Shown here piece by piece: positions 1 through 7,020 of a DNA stretch of 64,000 nucleotides (positions within the stretch are counted from its first letter, which is position 1; every line of letters begins with the position of its first letter). The position numbers were made by a program, and so were the translations under genes. A model generated the notes under the pieces. That model saw only the letters and a list, made by a program, of their open reading frames with translations, was not told where the DNA came from and ran no database searches. Origin of the DNA: CAJWOS01 sp964502005 (lineage in GTDB: Bacteria; Myxococcota_A; UBA796; UBA2385); assembly GCA_964502005.1 (NCBI GenBank), contig CAZCUX010000005.1, positions 62,001 through 126,000 on the forward strand, in the 5' to 3' direction.

Positions 1-61
1 GCCGCCACCTCCGGTCGTCGAGCCACGGCGCCCGCTCGGCGACCCGGCGGGCACCGGTCGG

Positions 62-2122
62 ATGCTGTCTGCTTTGGGCGTATTCGACGACGACGAACTG
101 GCCGCCCTCGGGGACGATGGGCTTACGACCATCGCCGACTTGTTGCTGCGCGCGCCGGTCTCCCAGGCGAAGGTGGCGCGGGTGCATCTGCCGGACCTCG
201 TTTTTGATGAGCCGGCGGTAATTCGAGCCACTCTGTTGGCCCGTTACCTTCGTTTTACACCGCATGGCCGCCGTTGGGAGGTCATGATTGGGGACGAAGG
301 GGGGCCTTCGCTCAAAGTCCGCTGGTTCCGTCGGCCGCCGCGCGGCTGGGACAAGTGGGAGGTGGGTAGCGAGCTCGGGTTTGCGGGAGAAATCCGCGAC
401 ACCGAAGAAGGCGCGGTCTTGTACGAGGGCGAGCCCCTTGGCTTGAGCGGGCGCGGAAGCGGCTTGCTTCTGGAATACAACGTAGAAGGTGTTGACGACG
501 CCCGTGTCCGCGACGGTCTATCGGTGGCGCTTGAAAACATCGACGAAACCTTGCTTGACTGGATGCCCGACGCGATGGTCGATGAGCATCGCCTGTTGCC
601 TCTTGGCGAAGCGCTGCGGGACGCACACTTTCCCGCGAACACCACGCGTCGGGGGCGGGTCCGTCTCGCGTTCGATGAGCTCTTCACCATTCAGGTGGGG
701 GTCGCTTGGCGTTCGGGGCGGGGCAAGGTCGAAAAGGGCGTGCCTCACAAGGCTTCGCACATTGGCATCGGACAGATTGAAGCCCAGCACCAAATTCAGC
801 TCAACGACGAGCAAGAGTTTGTGTTCTCGGAAATCCGCCGTGACCTTGTGCGCGCGGCGCCGATGATGCGTCTTATTCAGGGCGACGTGGGGGCCGGCAA
901 GAGCTTGGTCTCCCAAATGGCCGCAATCTTCGTTGCGACAGGCGGTGCGCAGGTCGCGATGGTCGCCCCAGACGCGATGGCCGCTGAGCGTCGCTTCTTG
1001 CATGCAGACCCCCTTCTGCGTTCCATTGGCATCAAGACCCTGTTGGTGGCGGATGGCAAACCGGACCGCGCGCAGGTCGACGCGATTCGCCGCGGAGAAG
1101 CCCAGGTCGTGTATGGCACGATGGGCATTCTCGACCGTGCTCTGGCATGGAAGCGACTTGGCCTCGTGGCCGTCGAAGAGCGCGGCCCGTATGGCACCCT
1201 CCCGAGCGAATTGCTGCAGCGCCGTGGCAATCGACCCGACCTCCTCGTGACGCCGCGGGTTCCGATTCCGGCCAGTTTGGCATTTACGGTCTTCGGGGAC
1301 TTCGATGTATCGGTGTTGGGTGGTGTTGAGCATCCGCCCGTCGGTTGCTCGCGCCACACGCCGTCGGAGCGGCGGGTGGCCTACGCGGCGCTTCGGGAGA
1401 CCCTCGCGCGGGGCGGGCAGGGGTACGTGGTGTTCCCCGTGCGGGAAGGCCGTGACCTTCTGTCGGTCGAAGATGCGGTGCGCATGGCGAAGGCGCTGCA
1501 AGCCGAGGCCTTGCCGGGCGTGCGGTTGAGCGTCTATTCGTCCGAGATGTCTCGCGAAGAGCGGGGTCGCGTGCACGATGACTTCCAGCAACGCCGAATC
1601 GACGTGCTGGTATGTACCACCCACATTGAAGACTCTCCGCCGGTCGCCAACGCGACGAGCATGGTCGTGGAGTACGCCGACCTACACGATGTTGTGCGCT
1701 TGCATCGCCTGCGAGCCCACGTCGGCCAAGGTTTCCGTTCGGGTACATTCACGCTCGTATTGTCGGAGCAGCCCGACCCCAGCCAGCTTTCGCGACTCGA
1801 CCAGCTCCTCCTGGAGCGGGATGGCTTCCGCCTTGCCGAACTCGACCTCCAGTTCCGCGGGGCCGAGGCGCTGCTGGGCGAACGTGCCACCGAAGCGCCT
1901 GACTTCATGTGGGCCGACCCTCCCGAGGACCGCGGCTTGTTGCTGCGCGCCCGCGCGGCGGCCTTTGATGTGCTCGAACGCGACCCCGACCTCCGGGACT
2001 CTGCCGCGATTGCGGATACGGTCAACTTGCGGTGGGGAGACTGGCTGGGTCATGCGTTGCCGCGCAGTACGCCGAAGAAGCGACCCGAAGGCAATCGCCG
2101 TCGTCGGCGTCGGCGCAAGTAG
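62..2122 (+). CDS. RecG-like protein with degenerate helicase motifs
   Basis: The 686-residue protein matches RecG along its length: an N-terminal wedge/OB region (about residues 1-130), a linker, then two helicase lobes and the RecG tail. RecG normally remodels stalled replication forks using ATP. Walker A is kept (GDVGAGKS, 274-281), but the motif II DEQH is EERG (372-375), motif III TATPIPRT is TPRVPIPA, motif V is disrupted, and the motif VI arginine block QLRGRVGRG reads RLRAHVGQG (549-557). It may therefore bind DNA or ATP without working as a helicase. The C-terminus is a run of basic residues. The frame has no stop back to base 2 and encodes a Pro-rich stretch there, so the true start may lie outside the window. 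The next gene follows 5 bases after the stop. Fold assignment is confident; loss of activity is inferred from the motifs. Confidence 0.82.
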   Translation: MLSALGVFDDDELAALGDDGLTTIADLLLRAPVSQAKVARVHLPDLVFDEPAVIRATLLARYLRFTPHGRRWEVMIGDEGGPSLKVRWFRRPPRGWDKWEVGSELGFAGEIRDTEEGAVLYEGEPLGLSGRGSGLLLEYNVEGVDDARVRDGLSVALENIDETLLDWMPDAMVDEHRLLPLGEALRDAHFPANTTRRGRVRLAFDELFTIQVGVAWRSGRGKVEKGVPHKASHIGIGQIEAQHQIQLNDEQEFVFSEIRRDLVRAAPMMRLIQGDVGAGKSLVSQMAAIFVATGGAQVAMVAPDAMAAERRFLHADPLLRSIGIKTLLVADGKPDRAQVDAIRRGEAQVVYGTMGILDRALAWKRLGLVAVEERGPYGTLPSELLQRRGNRPDLLVTPRVPIPASLAFTVFGDFDVSVLGGVEHPPVGCSRHTPSERRVAYAALRETLARGGQGYVVFPVREGRDLLSVEDAVRMAKALQAEALPGVRLSVYSSEMSREERGRVHDDFQQRRIDVLVCTTHIEDSPPVANATSMVVEYADLHDVVRLHRLRAHVGQGFRSGTFTLVLSEQPDPSQLSRLDQLLLERDGFRLAELDLQFRGAEALLGERATEAPDFMWADPPEDRGLLLRARAAAFDVLERDPDLRDSAAIADTVNLRWGDWLGHALPRSTPKKRPEGNRRRRRRRK

Positions 2123-2127
2123 GCCGC

Positions 2128-2931
2128 GTGGATACTCCTTCGGGCAAAGACCCGTCGCCACTGACAGAGCAAGAGGTTGCGGCTTGGACCATCGCTGCCC
2201 ACGACCGATGGGCGCGGGACCTCACGTTTCAGGAACTGCGGAAGAGTGTTTCCGCGGTTTCTGATTGGTATGTTCACAAGCGGAGCACCGAGAACCTCGG
2301 GGACCGCGCCACCGATGGCCGCGGCAAACGGGCCGCGTTTGTCGTGTACTTCGGCAGCTTGCACCTCTTGCTCGTGCAGGCATGGCTGGCGGAGCGGCCT
2401 CCTGTTCGCGCCAGCGCGGTGGTTGACCTTGGCTGTGGACCCGGAGTGGTCGGCGCGGCTGTGGCGCGTTGGTGTGGCGCTTCGCGCGTTTGGTCCAGCG
2501 ACCGGCTCGGCGCGCATCTTGAAGTGGCCGCCTGGACCGGGCGTGCTCTGGGCGTCAAGCTGCAGACCCGCAAGGCGGCGTTGCCGTCGGCCGTTCCGTC
2601 GATTCGTGAGCCCACGTTGCTGACGCTTGGCTGGGTGCTCAACGAGCTCGACGACGAAACCCGCGCCCACACTATTGTTCAACTTCGGCGCGCGATGGCG
2701 GACGGCGCGGGAGTCCTTGTCTTTGCGCCCTTGTCGACGCGCGCGACCCCGTGGTGGTCGAACGTCGTGGCCCAATTGACAGAAGCGACGCCGGACGCCG
2801 AAGAAGGAATCTTTCGGTGTCGACCGGTACGGCCGCCGCTGATTGTCGACCTCGACCGCGCGACACGGCTCGACCACCGCGAAATGGGGGCCCGGTATTT
2901 GTTTGTCGCGCCGAGACCGCGTTCAGGGTGA
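2128..2931 (+). CDS. Class I SAM-dependent methyltransferase
   Basis: The 267-residue protein begins at a GTG five bases after the recG-like stop; a longer in-frame ATG lies inside that upstream gene and is less likely. The SAM-binding motif I is clear (VVDLGCGPGVVG), followed by an acidic residue after strand 2 (WSSDRLG) and a motif-IV-like segment (GWVLNELDD). The N-terminal helical part (AAHDRWARDLTFQELRK) looks like a family-specific cap. The substrate cannot be told from sequence. It is probably co-transcribed with the RecG-like gene. It ends convergently with the hydrolase gene, and the two stops overlap by nine bases. Confidence 0.78.
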   Translation: MDTPSGKDPSPLTEQEVAAWTIAAHDRWARDLTFQELRKSVSAVSDWYVHKRSTENLGDRATDGRGKRAAFVVYFGSLHLLLVQAWLAERPPVRASAVVDLGCGPGVVGAAVARWCGASRVWSSDRLGAHLEVAAWTGRALGVKLQTRKAALPSAVPSIREPTLLTLGWVLNELDDETRAHTIVQLRRAMADGAGVLVFAPLSTRATPWWSNVVAQLTEATPDAEEGIFRCRPVRPPLIVDLDRATRLDHREMGARYLFVAPRPRSG

Positions 2932-3870
2932 CGAACCTCCCGGCTCCGGTGAAGGGGAGTCTGGCCACGGCGTCAGACGTTCGTCCATAAATCGGTGCAG
3001 GCGGTGGCCAATGGTCTCGGGCTGTTCAATCAGAGCGGCATGGCTCGCGTCTGCTAGCACAAAAAGCTCGCCGTTGGGGAGGTCTTGGGCCATCTGACGG
3101 GAACAAGAAAGGGGCGTGAAGGTGTCGTTTTCGGCTGCGACGACCAACGTGGGGACGCGGATATTGGGAAGCGCCGGCCATGCGTCGTGGTTGTCGGCTT
3201 GGCGCGCGCAGCCCATGAAAATGCGCATGTCCATAGATGCCATATGCCGAAGGTATGGCTCCATGTCGCTGCGTGCGGTGTAAAAGGGGTCAACCAGGGA
3301 GAAGCCTTTGGTCACCCGCCACGCAAGGGGGGAGTTGAGCGCGATGCGCTGAATGCGGTTGACCTCGGGCCCCGCTTGGCGCACGAAGCGATGAATGGCC
3401 CGAAAGACCCAGAAGGAGCCCGACCATCCGGCGAACGTGTGCAGCACGCGTCCGGCCGTTCCGAGCCAGAGGCCCAATGCGGCGACCCTGTGTGGCGCTT
3501 GAATAGCGAGTTCGAGGCTGACTTGGCAACCCATGCTATGGCCGATGACAAACGCGGGCCGGTCGATGCCAATGGCGTCAAGCACGCACTGGAGGTCTTT
3601 TGCGTGTCGTTCGATGGTGAGGTCGACGGTTCGTGGGTCGAGGTCGCGCGAACTGCGCCCGTGGCCGCGGTAGTCCCACACTATGACCTGGTGCGTGGGG
3701 GAGAGCTGCTCCACCACGTACTTCCAGAAGAACGTGCTCACGCCCACGCCATTGCAACACACGACGGGCGGACCGGCGCCGATGCTGCGCCAATGGATGC
3801 GAACACCTGGCTCAGTCTCAACGAAGCCGGATCGTTTGGGAGCGGAAATCGTTTGGTTCAACGGAGACAC
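2923..3870 (-). CDS. Alpha/beta hydrolase
   Basis: The protein has about 315 residues and a classical alpha/beta hydrolase fold. An oxyanion segment (CCNGVGVSTFFW) and VWDYRGHGRS lead to the nucleophile elbow GHSMG; the acid is in AAENDTFTP and the catalytic His in DASHAALIEQPE. Such proteins hydrolyse esters, lactones or haloalkanes; the substrate here is unknown. The frame stays open far upstream to 4209, but that stretch is antisense to the PilZ gene. The family-like N-terminus begins near a GTG at 3870 or a TTG at 3861; the TTG has AAAGGG eight bases upstream, so the start is uncertain by three codons. It is divergent from the PilZ gene across about 90 bases. Confidence 0.85.
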   Translation of the reverse strand: MSPLNQTISAPKRSGFVETEPGVRIHWRSIGAGPPVVCCNGVGVSTFFWKYVVEQLSPTHQVIVWDYRGHGRSSRDLDPRTVDLTIERHAKDLQCVLDAIGIDRPAFVIGHSMGCQVSLELAIQAPHRVAALGLWLGTAGRVLHTFAGWSGSFWVFRAIHRFVRQAGPEVNRIQRIALNSPLAWRVTKGFSLVDPFYTARSDMEPYLRHMASMDMRIFMGCARQADNHDAWPALPNIRVPTLVVAAENDTFTPLSCSRQMAQDLPNGELFVLADASHAALIEQPETIGHRLHRFMDERLTPWPDSPSPEPGGSSP

Positions 3871-3961
3871 CCTTTCGTTACATACTGCCCTATCCGATTG
3901 GGCAGGAGAATCCGATGGAGTACAGGGGGTGGCTATATGTCGCCTCGTCACAGGAGGAATC

Positions 3962-4387
3962 ATGGATGAATGGATCGCCCCCTCGGAAGCCGAACGAGAA
4001 GAGATGCGAAGAGCCGATGAAGCCGTCGCCCAGGCACGTCCGGGCGAAGAAGGTCGTCGGCACCCGCGTGTGAACCTCGCCGCCAACGTGACATCGGAGT
4101 CCGAAGACAACTTCTTCATGGGCCTTTCGGAAAATATTTCCGAAGGCGGTGTGTTTGTGGCCTCGTTCAGTCCCCCTGCGCGTGGCGAGAAGGTCAAGTT
4201 GCGCCTCACTGTCGAGGGGCACGGCGAAGTTGTGGTTTCCGGCGTGGTTCGTTGGTTGCGCGTCGATGGCGATGGCCAAGAAACAGGCTGCGGCGTGGAG
4301 TTTGAGGCGTTGACGGCAGAACAAGAGGCCGCACTGCGTGACCTCCTCGCTTCGGTACATCGCGAGCCGCTTTTGTCTGCATTCTGA
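3962..4387 (+). CDS. PilZ domain protein, TIGR02266-like
   Basis: The 141-residue protein starts at an ATG six bases after a strong AGGAGG site. It has a short acidic N-terminus, then a PilZ domain with the two c-di-GMP contacts: RxxxR (RRHPR) and NxSxxG (NISEGG). The segment NFFMGLSENISEGGVFVA followed by GVVRWLR matches the paralogous PilZ subfamily numerous in Myxococcus. The protein is probably a cytoplasmic c-di-GMP receptor acting by protein contact, since no output domain is present. It sits alone between the divergent hydrolase and the membrane protein gene that follows, so its partner is not evident. Confidence 0.9.
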   Translation: MDEWIAPSEAEREEMRRADEAVAQARPGEEGRRHPRVNLAANVTSESEDNFFMGLSENISEGGVFVASFSPPARGEKVKLRLTVEGHGEVVVSGVVRWLRVDGDGQETGCGVEFEALTAEQEAALRDLLASVHREPLLSAF

Positions 4388-4420
4388 GTGCGCCGTGGGT
4401 TCTTGTGGCATCATCGGCCC

Positions 4421-6001
4421 ATGAATCCGCCCCGTCTGCTGTCCCGTTTGTCCATGCCCGCGTTGGTCGCTGCTTGTGCGGTGGTGTCGGGGGCGTGGCG
4501 GCTTTGGCTCGGAACCGTTTACGCCGGTTGGGAAGAGAGCGACTACGGCAACCTTGCGATGATTCAAGGTGTCGTCGCAGGGCACTTTTTGCACTACGAT
4601 ATGAACCATATGCCCGGCTATTATGGACTGGCCGCCTTGGTGCATGTTGTGGTCGACGATGCCGTGGTCGCGGGTCGCAGTGTGTCGTGGATAGGCGGCG
4701 TCGCTGCGTTGGTCGCGGCGATGTGGCTCGCGGCGCGCGGTGGCGGGAGGCCGGCCGTGTTGCTGACGGCGAGCGCCCTGGTCGCGCAGCCCGAGTTTTC
4801 GTTGTATGCCGCGAGTAGCTTACGGGAGCCCGTCTACGCCGCGGGTTTGATGGGCTTTTTGGTGGCGTGGGTCTACCATCGGCCTTGGCTTGCGGGACTG
4901 GCAGGCTGCCTTGCGTTTTCGGTGCGCTTTGACGCGATGCTCATCTTGCCGATGGTTGTCGCGCTCGACTCGATTGGACGGCGCGCGCCCGGAAAGGACG
5001 CTCTGCGGGCGTTGTTGCCTGTCTTCGTGGCGGCTCTGCTGTGGTCTGTGTATTGCCGCGTAGAGCATGGCACCTTCCAGTTTTGGGCACATTCGGTGGC
5101 GGTCAACCTCGAAACGGGACTGGGCGAAGAGGCAACGGGTCCGGTGGAGTGGGGACTTGCGGGTGCGGGCGTCGCACTTCGCTTGCTCGCAAGGTTGCTG
5201 CCGTGGCGTCTCGGCTGGGGGGTTTGGCTCGCGGTTTGGTTGACGGCGCTGCTCCTCGACTGGAGAAAACCTGGCTTAGAGCGGTCGATGCTGCTGCTTA
5301 CAGCCGTCTCGACGGCTTTTTGGCTGTCCCTTGGATTTGTTGGGCAGCACGCACCCGAACACAATCTGTACTGGAAGTGGATGTTTCCGCTGGTCCCCCT
5401 TTGGGGTGCGGTCGCGGGGGTGGGGGGGGCGCGTTTGGTGCGCTTGGTCGCAGAGCGGGGGACGTGGGGGCGACTTGCTGCGACGGGGGGCGTCGTATTG
5501 GCGCTCGGACAGGCGTGGGTCGCCCATGCGCAGGAGACCGAGCGGCAGGTGGTGCGGAGTCACGACTTGTATGCGCCGCAGGTCGCGATTGCGCGATGGG
5601 TCGAGGCGGAGATTCCCGATGACCGCGTGCTCTTGGTCGACAATATTCCGGCCTGCTGGATCAACCGGCGCGCCCATCGTCGTACCTTAGAGAGCTGGTT
5701 TGATGTTCCGGTGGCCGATGGTGACGCGGATGGCCTCGCTACTTGGTTGGAACAGAAGGATGTGCCGTGGGTGCTTTGGTTTGCCGAAGATTGGACCCGT
5801 GCGCCCGAGATTGCGCCGCAACTCCGGCGTGGGGGCAGCGTGCCTATCGGACGGCTCCAGTTGGTCGAGCGGTCGCGGGAAGATGAGTATGGCTGGATTC
5901 TCTACGAAGTCGTAGGGGAGGGGATTCACCCGGTAGACGGCTTGGTTCCTCCACCAACCTTCGAATCGAACTTGCCAACGCAGGAGGGCGGCGATAGATA
6001 G
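4421..6001 (+). CDS. GT-C-type membrane protein (PMT/ArnT-like)
   Basis: The 526-residue protein has about ten hydrophobic segments in its first 380 residues and a soluble C-terminal part. Near the N-terminus WEESDYGNLAMIQG places acidic residues in the first periplasmic loop, as in lipid-phosphate-dependent glycosyltransferases of the PMT/ArnT/GT39 group, followed by NHMPGYYG. The likely role is transfer of a sugar from a polyprenyl-phosphate donor to an envelope acceptor, though neither donor nor acceptor can be named. A GTG at 4388, directly after the PilZ stop, is an alternative start; ATG 4421 gives a typical membrane-protein N-terminus. The next element is a tRNA gene 12 bases downstream. 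Confidence 0.7.
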   Translation: MNPPRLLSRLSMPALVAACAVVSGAWRLWLGTVYAGWEESDYGNLAMIQGVVAGHFLHYDMNHMPGYYGLAALVHVVVDDAVVAGRSVSWIGGVAALVAAMWLAARGGGRPAVLLTASALVAQPEFSLYAASSLREPVYAAGLMGFLVAWVYHRPWLAGLAGCLAFSVRFDAMLILPMVVALDSIGRRAPGKDALRALLPVFVAALLWSVYCRVEHGTFQFWAHSVAVNLETGLGEEATGPVEWGLAGAGVALRLLARLLPWRLGWGVWLAVWLTALLLDWRKPGLERSMLLLTAVSTAFWLSLGFVGQHAPEHNLYWKWMFPLVPLWGAVAGVGGARLVRLVAERGTWGRLAATGGVVLALGQAWVAHAQETERQVVRSHDLYAPQVAIARWVEAEIPDDRVLLVDNIPACWINRRAHRRTLESWFDVPVADGDADGLATWLEQKDVPWVLWFAEDWTRAPEIAPQLRRGGSVPIGRLQLVERSREDEYGWILYEVVGEGIHPVDGLVPPPTFESNLPTQEGGDR

Positions 6002-6013
6002 GCGGCGCCAGCT

Positions 6014-6086
6014 GGGGGGATAGCTCAGCTGGGAGAGCGCTGGAATCGCACTCCAGAGGTCGGGGGTTCGAGTCCCCTTCCCTCCA
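6014..6086 (+). tRNA. tRNA-Ala (anticodon CGC)
   Basis: A complete 73-base cloverleaf can be folded by eye. Acceptor GGGGGGA pairs with TCCCTCC, the D stem is GCTC/GAGC, the anticodon stem is CTGGA/TCCAG with loop ATCGCAC giving anticodon CGC, and the T stem carries the loop TTCGAGT. The acceptor stem has the G3:U70 wobble that marks alanine tRNAs, agreeing with the anticodon (codon GCG). The 3' CCA is not encoded. A strong terminator follows immediately. Confidence 0.97.
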
Positions 6087-6088
6087 CT

Positions 6089-6117
6089 ACAGCCTCCGCT
6101 TCGGCGGGGGCTGTTTT
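6089..6117 (+). terminator. Rho-independent terminator after tRNA-Ala
   Basis: An 11-bp stem, ACAGCCTCCGC with GCGGGGGCTGT (one G:U pair), is closed by a TTCG tetraloop and followed by TTT. It starts three bases after the discriminator base of the tRNA, so it should end the transcript carrying the membrane protein and the tRNA. Confidence 0.88.
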
Positions 6118-6168
6118 CATTTCGAACCATGCGATTTGGGGGCCGCCCGGGCCATCCGCCCGAGGCGC

Positions 6169-6190
6169 AAAAAAAGCCCCGTGGGGGGCT
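6169..6190 (-). terminator. Terminator of the Hsp70 module
   Basis: Read on the minus strand, AGCCCC and GGGGCT pair around a short loop and are followed by an uninterrupted run of T. It lies about 12 bases past the stop of the TPR-zincin gene, the last gene of the minus-strand Hsp70 cluster, and so marks the end of that transcription unit. Confidence 0.85.
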
Positions 6191-6201
6191 TGGGGTTGGG
6201 T

Positions 6202-7020
6202 CTACTCCAGACCGCGCGCAGCTACGTCGTCTTCGTCGAGACCCAGAAAGTGACCGATTTCGTGGAAAACGGTAATCTGGAGCTGTTCCCGGAGCTCCTC
6301 GAGGTTGGATGCGTAGCGTTCAAGGTTCCGCCGGAACAACACAATCGTTGGCGGGAAGTTGCTCCATGGGTCTTCCACAGAGCGCGTCATGAGCGAATGT
6401 CCGCTAAAGTGTCCGAGGAGGTCGAGCGGCGACATGGGTGGGTCGTAGCGCCGGAGCAGGTCTTCGGTCGGGATGTCGTCGAGCAGAATCGCGACGCTCG
6501 CGAGGTATTCTTGCAACTGCGGGTGGAGGTCGGAGATGCAGTCGCTCACGACCTCTTCGATTTCTTCCTCGGTCAATGACGGAGGCAACGGATATTCCGC
6601 AGGGCTGAGCCAGCGGGCATGTAGCCGCGCGCGGTGGGCGCCTGCAAAGTCGCGTTGCCATTCGCGCAGCAGCGATTGCACCCACCATGCCTCGGGATTT
6701 CGGGGGTCTTCGCGGAGGGAGCGGGCCACGGCCCGCCGCGCTTGTTCGGTCTCGAGCAGCTCAAAGCGCGCCAATGCCAACGCAGACCAACTCATCGTGT
6801 GGTCGGAGCGGGCGAGGGCGGCGCGCTCATATGCCTCGGCTGCCTCTTCAATCTGGCCGATGGCGCGATGGGCATCACCACGCACAAACGCGGCACCCGG
6901 ATGGCCTGGCTCTTGCCGATCGACTTCGTCGCACAATCGGAAGGTGGTGTCAGCATCCCCTTCATCAAGTGCGGCTTCAGCTTCGTCCAGCAAGGTCTCA
7001 ATGCGGGAACGCTGGGTCAT
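6202..7020 (-). CDS. TPR-zincin (PF06262-like) metallopeptidase
   Basis: The 272-residue protein has TPR-like helical repeats over about residues 25-135 and a C-terminal zincin domain. FPPTIVLFRRNLER followed by HEIGHFLGLDEDD matches the zincin-like family PF06262, in which HExxH (residues 253-257) and the acidic residues after it bind zinc. There is no signal peptide or membrane segment, so it should be cytoplasmic. Its start overlaps the stop of the upstream J-like gene by four bases (ATGA), implying translational coupling, and a terminator follows. Inference: the TPR part may dock the protease on the Hsp70 proteins, since TPRs commonly bind chaperones or their tails. The substrate is unknown. 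Confidence 0.83.
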   Translation of the reverse strand: MTQRSRIETLLDEAEAALDEGDADTTFRLCDEVDRQEPGHPGAAFVRGDAHRAIGQIEEAAEAYERAALARSDHTMSWSALALARFELLETEQARRAVARSLREDPRNPEAWWVQSLLREWQRDFAGAHRARLHARWLSPAEYPLPPSLTEEEIEEVVSDCISDLHPQLQEYLASVAILLDDIPTEDLLRRYDPPMSPLDLLGHFSGHSLMTRSVEDPWSNFPPTIVLFRRNLERYASNLEELREQLQITVFHEIGHFLGLDEDDVAARGLE

